From Sphingobacteriaceae bacterium (GTDB lineage Bacteria; Bacteroidota; Bacteroidia; Sphingobacteriales; Sphingobacteriaceae), in contig CANHGR010000001.1 in assembly GCA_947460875.1 (NCBI GenBank), positions 1 through 64,000 of the forward strand: DNA of 64,000 nucleotides, given 5' to 3'. Below the pieces are notes generated by a model. The model was not told the DNA's origin, did no database searches, and was given only the letters and a program-made list of their open reading frames with translations. The position numbers were made by a program, and so were the translations under genes. Positions 42,770 through 51,448 of the stretch are shown one piece after another. How positions within the stretch are numbered: the first letter of the stretch is position 1; each line of letters starts with the position of its first letter.

Positions 42770-43500
42770 AGTAGTAATTGAGCAATTACATAATCTGCAA
42801 ATAAAATTGAGATACAGCTTATAACGACCGCACGGGTACTTGAAATGCCAACTTCCAAAGAGCCACCTTCAGTATAAAAACCCTGATAAGCCGAAACCGT
42901 AGTGATAATAAACGCAAATATCACCGATTTAACCATAGAGACAGTGAAGGTAAATGGTATAAAATCACTTGTTAATCCTAAAATAAAGTCTTGCGTTGTA
43001 ACCGCGCCCGACAGTGTTCCGGCCAGATATCCTCCAAAAATACATAAGCTAATGGATATGATAACCAATAGTGGGATCGTTACGACTGCGCCAATGATTT
43101 TGGGCAGAATTAAGAAGCCAGGCGAATTGATTCCCATTATTTCTAATGCATCAATTTGTTCTGTCACACGCATAGTTCCAATTTGGGATGCAACACTTGA
43201 GCCTACTTTCCCGGCGAGAACGATGGCTGAAATTGTGGGACTAAGCTCTAAAATTGAGGAGTCGCGGACGATCGATCCAATTACTGACTTCGGTATCAAG
43301 TCGCTAACCAGTTGAAAGGCTGTTTGTACCGTGGTTACCGCTCCCAAGAAGATTGAGATAATCGAGATAATACCTATCGAGCCGATACCGATGTAAGAGG
43401 TCTCTTTAAAAATCTCTTTCCTATAAATATTCCATTTCTCCGGTTTCCGAAATACTGATTTAAGTAAGAGGATGTATTTGCCAAGGGGGTGAAAGATCAT
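42766..43500 (-). CDS. mlaE: MlaE-type ABC transporter permease
   Basis: A 244-residue integral membrane protein of the MlaE family, with about five membrane helices and the diagnostic segment VAGKVGSSVASQIGTMRVTEQIDALEIMGI (seen from about residue 105 on). It pairs with the coupled MlaF-type ATPase as the inner-membrane part of a lipid transporter. The start ATG 43500 is divergent from the SDR gene, and the intervening 87 bases hold a palindrome. Confidence 0.92.
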   Translation of the reverse strand: MIFHPLGKYILLLKSVFRKPEKWNIYRKEIFKETSYIGIGSIGIISIISIFLGAVTTVQTAFQLVSDLIPKSVIGSIVRDSSILELSPTISAIVLAGKVGSSVASQIGTMRVTEQIDALEIMGINSPGFLILPKIIGAVVTIPLLVIISISLCIFGGYLAGTLSGAVTTQDFILGLTSDFIPFTFTVSMVKSVIFAFIITTVSAYQGFYTEGGSLEVGISSTRAVVISCISILFADYVIAQLLL

Positions 43501-43532
43501 AGATCTGTGAAATTTTGTTTAAAAGTACATAA

Positions 43533-43548
43533 TGCAGAATTATCTGCA
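43533..43548. promoter_or_regulatory. Palindrome in the mlaE/SDR divergent region
   Basis: TGCAGA-ATTA-TCTGCA, perfect six-base arms, positioned between the divergent mlaE and SDR starts. A TACTTTTA element (43520-43527, minus, one mismatch to TAnnTTTG) faces mlaE and a TATTTTCG element faces the SDR gene. It may be an operator. Confidence 0.4.
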
Positions 43549-43587
43549 ATTTAAATGTTCTATTTTCGGTTAAAATTATATTCAGCA

Positions 43588-44289
43588 ATGAACGCCCTCA
43601 TAACCGGTGCTACCAAAGGAATTGGAAAAGCAATTGCATTTAAATTAGCTTCCGCGGGATATAACCTCGCAATTTGCTCTAGAAATCTTAATGACATAGA
43701 ACAAGTTAAAGCGGAACTTTCGCAAGTTAATCCTTTAATAACAGTAATCGGCATTCCTACTGATTGCGCTGAGCTCAAACAGCTACACTCGTTTATCAAC
43801 TTTGTACGACAACATTTTGATGTATTGGATGTTTTGATAAATAATGTCGGAACTTACATCCCCGGTAGCATATTTGATGAAGAAGATGATAACTTAAGCC
43901 TGCAAATGAAACTTAATTTAGAGTCGGCTTTTTATCTTTCGAAGGTGTTTGGCAAGCAGATGCGCGAAAACAAAAGCGGACATATTATCAATATATGTTC
44001 CGTTGCGGCTGTCCGTCCGGTTGTGCAAGCCGGACCATATACTGTAACAAAATTTGCTTTGCTAGGTCTAACAAGAGTCTTGCGAGAAGAGCTAATGCCA
44101 TTTAACGTAAAAGTTACTGCAGTAATTCCCGGGTCTACATTGACAGAATCCTGGGACGGAGAAAGCGTTAACCCAGAGCGGTTTATACTGCCGGTTGACG
44201 TAGCGGAAGCAGTACTGAATTGCTTACAGCTTAGCAAGGGCTGTAATATAGATGAACTTATAATCCGACCGGTTGGCGGCGAGGTTTAA
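43588..44289 (+). CDS. Short-chain dehydrogenase/reductase
   Basis: A 233-residue classical SDR with the cofactor motif TGATKGIG near the N-terminus, NNVG (residues 85-88) and the catalytic set Ser138, Tyr151 and Lys155 (YTVTK). It is an NAD(P)-linked oxidoreductase, but the substrate is unknown. ATG 43588 was preferred over the in-frame ATG at 43555, because it starts directly at the Rossmann strand as in relatives. It lies ten bases before the PspC-domain gene and could head that operon. Confidence 0.88.
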   Translation: MNALITGATKGIGKAIAFKLASAGYNLAICSRNLNDIEQVKAELSQVNPLITVIGIPTDCAELKQLHSFINFVRQHFDVLDVLINNVGTYIPGSIFDEEDDNLSLQMKLNLESAFYLSKVFGKQMRENKSGHIINICSVAAVRPVVQAGPYTVTKFALLGLTRVLREELMPFNVKVTAVIPGSTLTESWDGESVNPERFILPVDVAEAVLNCLQLSKGCNIDELIIRPVGGEV

Positions 44290-44299
44290 TTGAAAGAAT

Positions 44300-44836
44300 A
44301 TGGAAAAGAAACTTTATAGAAACGAGAAAGATCAAGTAATTGCCGGGGTTGCATCCGGAATAGGCGAACACTTACATGTAGATGCAACTCTGGTCAGGGT
44401 GGGATTTATACTTGCTGTTTTTGCAGGTCTGTCCGGCGTCTTAATTTACATTATCTTATGGATTGTTATACCAACAAAGCCTTTCTATTTGAACACTGAT
44501 TATCGTGTAAACGACGATAAATCTTTTCTGCCGCCTGTGCATGAGTCTTACCAGCCACCATTAAGGCAGAATAACGGTCGTTTTATTGCCGGTGTAATTT
44601 TGGTAGGACTTGGGGTGTTTTTTCTTGGAAGGGAACTGAACATTATTCCTTATTGGATGTCGATACATAGACTTTGGCCGCTTGCTTTGATTATTCCAGG
44701 TATCCTGATTTTAATGAAATCAAAAAAAAGGAAACAATCCGACGCATCAGTGGGGCCAATAGCGGATTCTAAGCCTGCAGAGCCTGTCTTAGACGCAGTA
44801 ATTAAAACCACAAACGAAAACACTTCATCAGAATAA
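44300..44836 (+). CDS. PspC-domain membrane protein
   Basis: A 178-residue inner-membrane protein with an N-terminal PspC domain (EKKLYRNEKDQVIAGVASGIGEHLHVD, then a hydrophobic helix to VIPT) and a second pair of helices (residues about 95-140) of the DUF5668/LiaI type. Proteins of this sort take part in envelope stress responses. It is followed after three bases by the LiaF-like protein. Function here is inferred from the domain only. Confidence 0.85.
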   Translation: MEKKLYRNEKDQVIAGVASGIGEHLHVDATLVRVGFILAVFAGLSGVLIYIILWIVIPTKPFYLNTDYRVNDDKSFLPPVHESYQPPLRQNNGRFIAGVILVGLGVFFLGRELNIIPYWMSIHRLWPLALIIPGILILMKSKKRKQSDASVGPIADSKPAEPVLDAVIKTTNENTSSE

Positions 44837-44839
44837 GAC

Positions 44840-45760
44840 ATGAAATCAGAAAAAGTTATTTGGGGTTTGCTGCTAGTATTTGTAGGAGGTGTTATCCTTT
44901 TTGATAATTTAGGTGTAATAGATTTTTATTGGAGCTTCGTTTGGCGCTTCTGGCCAGTATTACTTATCCTTTCGGGAGTAAACATGCTGTTCTCCAAGAG
45001 TGATTCGAAAATAGGCGGTATCATTGCGATCGGAATAACCTGCGCAGTACTAATTTTTATTGGATATCAGGGCATTTCTGGCAGGGGCTCATTTTCATCC
45101 GGATGGCTGGAAGAAGGGAATCGAGATTCTGCTAACCGACCCTTGACAACTATTCTTTCAGAACCTTTCGTAGCAGGAACAAGGAAAGCAGAACTCAGCA
45201 TAAAAGCCGGTGCTTCTTCGTTTAATCTTGAGGAATCGACGTCAAATCTTTTTGAAGCTAGTGCAACAAGGTCTGCAGGTCGTTATTCTCTTAAAAAAGT
45301 ATCCCGCGACAGCGTTGAAATTTTAGATTTTAGAATGATTGAGAGTAGCGCAGAGTCGAGTATTCGAGAAAATGAAGTAAATTTCAAGATGAATTCTGCT
45401 CCTTTATGGGATATCAAGATTCAAATGGGAGCTGGCGAATTAGACTTTGATCTTCGTCCGTATAACGTAGAAAAAGTTTTTTTAGAAGGCGGAGCAGCAT
45501 CTTTTAAGTTAAAAATGGGTATGCCTGAAACTGCCACAACCATGACGATAAAAACCGGGGTTTCTGATATTGAACTTTTTGTGCCAAGAGGTGCTGGATG
45601 CCAGATCAAAACTGATTCCGGCCTTTCTTCCGAAGATTTTGACGGATTCACCAGACAGCCCGACGGCTCCTATGCGACTTCGAATTTTAATTCTACTACG
45701 AAAAGGATCATTATCGCAATGAAGGGCGGTCTTTCTAATATTGAAGTTAAAAGGTATTAA
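44840..45760 (+). CDS. LiaF-like/toastrack-domain membrane protein
   Basis: A 306-residue protein with N-terminal helices (LLLVFVGGVILFDNLGVI, FWPVLLILSGVNMLF) like those of LiaI/LiaF and PspC partners. A repeated-strand domain follows, with regular turns such as AELSIKAGASSFNLEE, IKIQMGAGELDFDL and MTIKTGVSDIELFVP. This toastrack-like fold is common in envelope-stress proteins. It sits between the PspC gene and the RDD gene with gaps of three and two bases, so the three form one transcription unit. Role inferred. Confidence 0.78.
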   Translation: MKSEKVIWGLLLVFVGGVILFDNLGVIDFYWSFVWRFWPVLLILSGVNMLFSKSDSKIGGIIAIGITCAVLIFIGYQGISGRGSFSSGWLEEGNRDSANRPLTTILSEPFVAGTRKAELSIKAGASSFNLEESTSNLFEASATRSAGRYSLKKVSRDSVEILDFRMIESSAESSIRENEVNFKMNSAPLWDIKIQMGAGELDFDLRPYNVEKVFLEGGAASFKLKMGMPETATTMTIKTGVSDIELFVPRGAGCQIKTDSGLSSEDFDGFTRQPDGSYATSNFNSTTKRIIIAMKGGLSNIEVKRY

Positions 45761-45762
45761 GG

Positions 45763-46368
45763 ATGGATTCCTGGTACATCGTTATTGACGGGAAGCCTGA
45801 AGGGCCATTTAAATTTGAGCAGCTAACAGAGAAATCGGTCAGGTATTCTACCTTCATTAAGTCGACAGACATGGACGACTATAAAGAGGCCCATGAAATT
45901 CCGCAGATACGAGAACTACTGGGTTTTAAGCACCGTGTTGCTTTGCCGCAATACTACGCAACTCTAGATTTACGAATACTTGCTTCGGTGATCGATTACT
46001 TGCTCATTACAGCAGCTTATTCTTTTTTACTAGTAATCATCATATCGTTTACTAGTTCTCAGTTTATAAAAATTGCGATTACTATTTCCGGCTTGGTGCT
46101 AATTCCGGTAACTAAATTCGTTTACGCTTGTATAATGGAATCATCGCCGAAGCAAGGCAGCTATGGTAAGTACTGGCTTGGGTTGAAAGTTTGCGATGAG
46201 GCAGGTCTTACACTCAGTTTTGGGAAATCTATCATTCGAAACCTTGCAAAGATTCTATCGAAGATTACATTGGGCTTAGGATATCTGATGGGATTTTTCA
46301 GTAAAAAACAGCAATGTCTCCATGACATTGTCGCCGGCACTCTGGTTATTAGAGACAGACTAATATAG
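45763..46368 (+). CDS. GYF_2 and RDD-domain membrane protein
   Basis: A 201-residue protein. Residues 1-50 form a GYF_2 (DUF4339) motif (WYIVIDGKPEGPFKFEQL). Then an RDD-type membrane region with about four helices follows, including the RDD-like LRILASVIDYLLI and the SYGKYWLGLKVCDEAG and CLHDIVAGTLVI segments. RDD proteins have no settled general role, although some are linked to ion transport. It ends the SDR-PspC-LiaF-RDD series. ispG follows after 41 bases with its own promoter-like box. Confidence 0.82.
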   Translation: MDSWYIVIDGKPEGPFKFEQLTEKSVRYSTFIKSTDMDDYKEAHEIPQIRELLGFKHRVALPQYYATLDLRILASVIDYLLITAAYSFLLVIIISFTSSQFIKIAITISGLVLIPVTKFVYACIMESSPKQGSYGKYWLGLKVCDEAGLTLSFGKSIIRNLAKILSKITLGLGYLMGFFSKKQQCLHDIVAGTLVIRDRLI

Positions 46369-46384
46369 ATTGCTCTCTTATTCT

Positions 46385-46392
46385 TATTTTTG
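46385..46392 (+). promoter_or_regulatory. Candidate -7 box for ispG
   Basis: TATTTTTG matches TAnnTTTG exactly, 17 bases before the ispG ATG. No TTG is found at normal -33 spacing. Confidence 0.4.
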
Positions 46393-46409
46393 CTTGATTA
46401 ACTCAATTT

Positions 46410-48440
46410 ATGGATGCTCATGCGATTTCTGTGCTAAAAGGAAAATATTGCAATTCGCTTACTACGTATTCTCGATTACGCACACGAGAGGTTTCTCTAG
46501 GCGACATCGCCCTAGGGGGAAATAATCCGATCCGGATTCAAAGCATGACCACGACAGATACGATGAACACCATTGGTACGGTTGAGCAAACGATTCGAAT
46601 GGTTGAAGCGGGCTGCGACTATGTTAGGATCACAGCGCCGAGTATCAAAGAAGCTAATAATCTGATCGAAATTAAAAAGGAATTACGGCTAAGGGGCTAT
46701 AAAGTCCCTTTAATTGCCGATATTCATTTTACTCCAAACGCCGCTGAAGCCGCCGCCAGGATAGTAGAAAAGGTAAGGATCAATCCCGGAAATTACGCTG
46801 ACAAAAAGCGATTTGATCAGATTGACTATAATGCCGTAGAATACCAAGCAGAACTAGACAGAATTTACAAGAAGTTTGCACCGCTGGTAAAGATCTGTAA
46901 GGAATACGGCACCGCAATGCGCATTGGTACTAACCATGGCTCATTGTCAGACCGTATTATGAGCTATTATGGCGATACTCCGAGGGGTATGGTAGAATCG
47001 GCAATGGAGTTTATAAGAATCTGCGAATCTTTCGATTATCACAATCTTATTATCTCGATGAAATCGAGCAATCCGCAGGTGATGATACAGGCGTATAGAT
47101 TGCTTGTCGAAACGATGAATACCGAGGGGATGTGTTATCCATTGCATCTCGGCGTAACAGAAGCCGGCGATGGAGAAGACGGACGAATTAAATCCGCTGT
47201 AGGGATAGGAACGTTGTTAGAAGATGGACTTGGAGACACAGTGCGCGTGTCACTTACGGAAAATCCTGAGTTTGAAGCGCCGGTTGCCATTGCATTGGTG
47301 AAAAGATATTTAGACCGTACGGCCTCCGGCCTCCGATTACCGACTTCCGGTCTCATTTCTTCAACCTCAATATTCAGTCCCTATCAGTATGAGAAACGAC
47401 ACACAGCTGAAACCAACGTATTTATCGGTGGGCATCAAGTTCCGCGTATTGTGGTCGATTTGTCGAATGAAAATTTAAAAGATCCCGAGATATTATCCGA
47501 CGCTGGATATTCTTATTCTTTATTGCTTGATAAGTATAACATAAGCGAACAATCAGTAGATCTTATCTACCTCGGCGACGAACTGCCTTCATTCAATATG
47601 CCCGGAAATTTGAAGCAGTTATACAATTATAGGACATGGAGTTTACTTTCAGAAAAGACAAATTGCCATCCTTTGTATAGCCTTTCTGAATATTTGAGTG
47701 CTGAATTGAAAGATCCCACGCTCAATTTAGTAAGGATATCGACTGCTGATTTAAACCGGACCGATTTTGAAAGCTTGCCGCTCCACAAAACCTTGGTCTT
47801 TGTGCTGGAAACCACAGAAGATAACGGAATGGCCGATCAGCGCATGTTCTTTTTTAAAATGCTTGAAATGGACATAAATGCGCCGGTTATTGTCAAAAGA
47901 AGTTATCCAAAGGAATTATTTGACGGTCCTTTCGGGGATTTAATGAGTCCGGAAGAGCCTGTTTCTAAACTGCAATTGTACGCTGGAACCGACCTGGGAG
48001 GCCTGTTAATCGATGGATTTAGTGATGGAATATGGATTGATGCGCCCTTTTTGCCAATAAAAAATATTGTTGCTACCTCATTCGGTGTTTTGCAAGCGAC
48101 TCGTTCAAGGATTTCTAAAACTGAATATATCTCCTGCCCTAGTTGCGGCAGAACACTTTTTGATTTGCAAGAGACTACACAAATGATTAGAAGCCGTACC
48201 GACCATCTAAAGGGTCTCAAAATAGGCATTATGGGCTGCATCGTTAATGGTCCTGGTGAAATGGCCGACGCAGACTATGGATATGTAGGCACCGGCCCAG
48301 GTAAAATAACACTATATCGCGGAAAGGAAGTGGTTAAGAAGAATGTGGATGCAGAGGACGCTTTGAACGAGCTTATTGAAATAATTAGAGAAGATGGTAA
48401 TTGGATAGATCAGAATTCTGCAGCTCAAACGGATTCCTAA
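46410..48440 (+). CDS. ispG: 4-hydroxy-3-methylbut-2-enyl diphosphate synthase (long form)
   Basis: Penultimate enzyme of the MEP isoprenoid pathway, an Fe4S4 protein that reduces methylerythritol cyclodiphosphate. At 676 residues it is the long, three-domain Bacteroidota form. The TIM barrel (IRIQSMTTTDTMNT, VPLIADIHFTPNAA, RINPGNY) is followed by an insertion domain from about residue 310 to 560. The C-terminal FeS domain has Cys576 and Cys579 (CPSCGRTLFDLQ) and Cys610 (GCIVNGPGEMADADYG). The chain is intact. A TATTTTTG box precedes the ATG. Confidence 0.96.
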   Translation: MDAHAISVLKGKYCNSLTTYSRLRTREVSLGDIALGGNNPIRIQSMTTTDTMNTIGTVEQTIRMVEAGCDYVRITAPSIKEANNLIEIKKELRLRGYKVPLIADIHFTPNAAEAAARIVEKVRINPGNYADKKRFDQIDYNAVEYQAELDRIYKKFAPLVKICKEYGTAMRIGTNHGSLSDRIMSYYGDTPRGMVESAMEFIRICESFDYHNLIISMKSSNPQVMIQAYRLLVETMNTEGMCYPLHLGVTEAGDGEDGRIKSAVGIGTLLEDGLGDTVRVSLTENPEFEAPVAIALVKRYLDRTASGLRLPTSGLISSTSIFSPYQYEKRHTAETNVFIGGHQVPRIVVDLSNENLKDPEILSDAGYSYSLLLDKYNISEQSVDLIYLGDELPSFNMPGNLKQLYNYRTWSLLSEKTNCHPLYSLSEYLSAELKDPTLNLVRISTADLNRTDFESLPLHKTLVFVLETTEDNGMADQRMFFFKMLEMDINAPVIVKRSYPKELFDGPFGDLMSPEEPVSKLQLYAGTDLGGLLIDGFSDGIWIDAPFLPIKNIVATSFGVLQATRSRISKTEYISCPSCGRTLFDLQETTQMIRSRTDHLKGLKIGIMGCIVNGPGEMADADYGYVGTGPGKITLYRGKEVVKKNVDAEDALNELIEIIREDGNWIDQNSAAQTDS

Positions 48441-48520
48441 GGCGGAAACATGCAATTTATAAGCGTTCTAAATAACTTCTGTTTGACAAAGGGGTGACAG
48501 ATACGATAGGCCTTATTGGT

Positions 48521-48528
48521 TACTTTTG
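48521..48528 (+). promoter_or_regulatory. Candidate -7 box for hemA
   Basis: TACTTTTG matches TAnnTTTG exactly, 24 bases before the TTG start of hemA. A TTTG at 48482-48485 is too far upstream for a normal -33. Confidence 0.4.
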
Positions 48529-48552
48529 TGAGTTTTCTAAACGACTCTGGTA

Positions 48553-49779
48553 TTGAAATTTTTAAAAGTCATCGCTTTTACACACAAGCACATCGAAATA
48601 AAAGACTTAGGCAGCCTTGTAATTTGCAATGAGACTTTAGATAACAAGCTAGCTGCTATCCGCAGCAAATTTGATATTCCCGAAATATTCTATATTGGGA
48701 CCTGTAACAGGGTTGAATTTGTGTTTTGCGCTTCACAATCAATTACAGACGAGTTTGTTAAAGAGTTTGTCAGGACCTTAAATTTCTGCGTTTCGGTTGA
48801 TCAATTAGAAGCATTTACGAAGAAAGTGTCAGTGTACGAAGATTCTGACGCAATGAATCACCTGCTGCGGATATCTTGTTCACTTGAAAGTCTAATTGTG
48901 GGTGAAAAGGAAATTCTTACACAGGTACGCAAGGCATATGAATCTTGTCGACAGGCGGGTTTTACCGGAGATTATCTTCGTTTGGTAATGAGTCAGGTGG
49001 TGAAGACAGCAAAGGAAGTGTATACGCACACCAATATTTCTAAAAAACCAATTTCAATTGTTTCGCTGGCATATAGAAAGCTACGCGAGCTTAATACCTG
49101 TGCTAATGCCCGTATCATCATCATAGGTGCAGGCGATACAAACAGAAGCATTTCGAAATATCTTCAAAAGCATAAATACTCTAATTTCTCCGTATTCAAT
49201 CGTACTCTCTCAAAAGCAGTAGAATTAGCCACAGAATTAAACGGAACAGCATATATTCTCGATGACCTTAAGAAATTCAAAAAGGGCTTTGATGTAATCA
49301 TCACCTGCACCGGTGCCACGGAGCCGGTTATAACACAAGAGATTTATAAATCTCTCTTAAATGGTGAACTAGGTAGAAAGGTAATTGTTGATTTGGCAGT
49401 GCCTAATGATACTTGTCCTGATGTGTTAAAAAATAACAATATTCACTTCATTGAAGTGGAAAGTCTTAAAGAAATCGCAAGTCAGAATCTTCAAGATCGT
49501 CAGGCTGAGCTTGTTCAAGCTCAAAGTATTATCGACCAGAACATGCAGGAATTTAAGCCGATTTTACGGCAAAGACGGGTGGAGTTGGCCATGAGTCAAG
49601 TTCCAGAAAAAATCAAGGAAATTAGAAATGTGGCTGTCAACTGCGTTTTTGCTGCAGAAGTTCAGGGGCTTGATGAAAACTCACGTGAAGTACTTGAAAA
49701 GGTGATGGATTATATGGAGAAAAAATACATCAAAGTTCCGATGGTGATGGCCAAGGAAATACTGGTTAATAACGATTAA
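48553..49779 (+). CDS. hemA: Glutamyl-tRNA reductase
   Basis: A 408-residue enzyme for the first step of the C5 heme pathway, reducing glutamyl-tRNA to glutamate-1-semialdehyde. The active-site Cys51 is in GTCNRVEF, the SLIVGEKEILTQVRKAY motif follows, and an NADPH fold (IIIIGAGDTNRSI) lies in the middle, with a C-terminal dimerisation helix. The start is TTG 48553, the only one giving the normal N-terminus MKFLKVIAFTHK. The C5 route is confirmed by hemL downstream. Confidence 0.95.
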   Translation: MKFLKVIAFTHKHIEIKDLGSLVICNETLDNKLAAIRSKFDIPEIFYIGTCNRVEFVFCASQSITDEFVKEFVRTLNFCVSVDQLEAFTKKVSVYEDSDAMNHLLRISCSLESLIVGEKEILTQVRKAYESCRQAGFTGDYLRLVMSQVVKTAKEVYTHTNISKKPISIVSLAYRKLRELNTCANARIIIIGAGDTNRSISKYLQKHKYSNFSVFNRTLSKAVELATELNGTAYILDDLKKFKKGFDVIITCTGATEPVITQEIYKSLLNGELGRKVIVDLAVPNDTCPDVLKNNNIHFIEVESLKEIASQNLQDRQAELVQAQSIIDQNMQEFKPILRQRRVELAMSQVPEKIKEIRNVAVNCVFAAEVQGLDENSREVLEKVMDYMEKKYIKVPMVMAKEILVNND

Positions 49780-49804
49780 TCCTCCGATTTATACCTCCTT
49801 TTTA

Positions 49805-49838
49805 TTGGTAGATATTTCAAACTTTGGGATTAACTTTG
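49805..49838 (+). promoter_or_regulatory. Candidate promoter of the hemCD-hemB-hemL series
   Basis: TTG at 49805-49807 and TAACTTTG at 49831-49838 are 23 bases apart, the upper end of the spacing reported for Bacteroidota promoters. The -7 box lies 19 bases before the GTG start of hemCD. It is the best -33/-7 pair seen in this window. Confidence 0.5.
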
Positions 49839-49857
49839 TGCAAGGACTTATCGAAGA

Positions 49858-51447
49858 GTGAATAGAAAAATTATTATCGGAACCCGGGGGAGTGATCTAG
49901 CTCTCTGGCAGGCAAATTTCATTAAAGATAAGCTTAGCGATATTGGTATAGCATCAGAGCTGCAAATTATTAAAACTCAAGGCGATAGTATTCTTAATCT
50001 TCGTTTAGATAAACTTGAAGGCAAGGGTTTTTTTACTAAAGAGCTTGAAGAAAAATTGTTGGATGGAAGTATTGATATTGCTGTCCATTCTCATAAAGAT
50101 CTCCCTACAGAGAATCCTCCCGGACTAATAATAGCGGCTGTGCCGGGTAGAGAAGAGCCTGATGAGTTGCTGTTGATCCTTAAAGATTGTGTTGAAATAA
50201 ATCAAAAATTATCTGTCAAATATGGCGGGATGGTTGGAACATCTTCTAATAGGCGCAAAGCACAGTTGCTTGCCTTTAGGCCTGATCTCGAGATTGAAGA
50301 TTTAAGGGGCAATGTTCCAACTCGTATCGAAAAGCTTCGAAATGAAGATTACGATGCGATTATGATTGCAAAGGCCGGTGTATCGAGGCTGGGAATTGAC
50401 TTGAGCGAATTTCATATTGAAGAGATTAGTCCGGTTGAATTTATTCCGGCACCTGCACAAGGAGCGCTGGCTGTTCAAATCCGCGAAAGCGACAATGAGC
50501 TATTTGAAAAATTGCAGACCTTACATGATGAGGCTGTTGCAGAAGAAATAGGTGTCGAACGCAAAGTCCTAAATCTATTTGAAGGGGGATGTCATATGCC
50601 TCTTGGATGCTATTGCAGGAAACACGGTGATAAATTCCAAACTTGGACATCAAAGTCGACTGAAAGCGATGAGTTTCCTGACAGAGTTTTCATTGAGTCA
50701 AAGACTATAAGGGGGCTTGCGGAAAAGATTGTAGCTAAATTTTCATCCGATCGCAAGATGCCTACTAAAATTTTTATTACGAGAGCAATTTCTGAGAATA
50801 GTTATTTTCGGCGAGCCTTGGAAAGGCATCGAATAGCGATAGAAGATCGGTCGCTTATCCGAACTTTTCCTACAATACACATTCTTGATCCCTATATTCT
50901 AAAAGATATAGACTGGATATTTTTTAGCAGCAAAAATGCAATAGAGTATTTTTTCGCGCTGGAGCCTCGGATTTCTAAAAAAACCAAATTTGGAGTCCTT
51001 GGCAGAGGGTCGGAAGATATGCTTAGGAGATATGGCAAAATGCCCGATTTTAATGGTGAGGAGGATGGAATAGACACTGTGGATATTGCCGAAGAGTTTG
51101 CTGCTCTTGCGGTAGGTAAATGTGTGCTGTTCCCAGGAGCAAAAGATTCATTACGCACCATCCAAAAAGCCGTAGCGTTAAATTCAAAGGTAATTGATCT
51201 TCCTGTTTATGAAACAGTTAGGGACGAAAATGCAAAGCAGTCTTATGCTGATGTGCTTATTTTTACGAGTCCTTCAAACGTCGATGCTTATTTTGCAGAT
51301 AATCTGTTAGAGCCTGAACAACGAATAATTTGTATCGGAAAATCTACGGGTAAGAAATTTGATAAAATGGGAGTGAAATATTCACTGCCTTATTCGCCAG
51401 ATGAGATCGGACTAGCTGAAGCTGTTTTTGGTTTAGATTATAAATAA
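49858..51447 (+). CDS. hemC: HemC-HemD fusion: porphobilinogen deaminase plus uroporphyrinogen-III synthase
   Basis: A 529-residue bifunctional heme enzyme. Residues 1-295 are hydroxymethylbilane synthase: GTRGSDLALWQA, VHSHKDLPT, GTSSNRRKAQL and Cys245 (EGGCHMPLG) for the dipyrromethane cofactor. From about 301 onward the chain is HemD-like (KIFITRAISENSYFRRAL, IFFSSKNAIEYFF, VLIFTSPSNVDAYF), the two-lobed uroporphyrinogen-III synthase fold. The start is GTG 49858, and hemB begins after a one-base gap. No separate hemD gene is present in the window, which supports a functional fusion. Confidence 0.92.
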   Translation: MNRKIIIGTRGSDLALWQANFIKDKLSDIGIASELQIIKTQGDSILNLRLDKLEGKGFFTKELEEKLLDGSIDIAVHSHKDLPTENPPGLIIAAVPGREEPDELLLILKDCVEINQKLSVKYGGMVGTSSNRRKAQLLAFRPDLEIEDLRGNVPTRIEKLRNEDYDAIMIAKAGVSRLGIDLSEFHIEEISPVEFIPAPAQGALAVQIRESDNELFEKLQTLHDEAVAEEIGVERKVLNLFEGGCHMPLGCYCRKHGDKFQTWTSKSTESDEFPDRVFIESKTIRGLAEKIVAKFSSDRKMPTKIFITRAISENSYFRRALERHRIAIEDRSLIRTFPTIHILDPYILKDIDWIFFSSKNAIEYFFALEPRISKKTKFGVLGRGSEDMLRRYGKMPDFNGEEDGIDTVDIAEEFAALAVGKCVLFPGAKDSLRTIQKAVALNSKVIDLPVYETVRDENAKQSYADVLIFTSPSNVDAYFADNLLEPEQRIICIGKSTGKKFDKMGVKYSLPYSPDEIGLAEAVFGLDYK

Positions 51448-51448
51448 C

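Noticed and set aside
42902-43315. Plus-strand frame opposite mlaE
   Set aside because: Antisense image of a membrane protein gene; no independent support.
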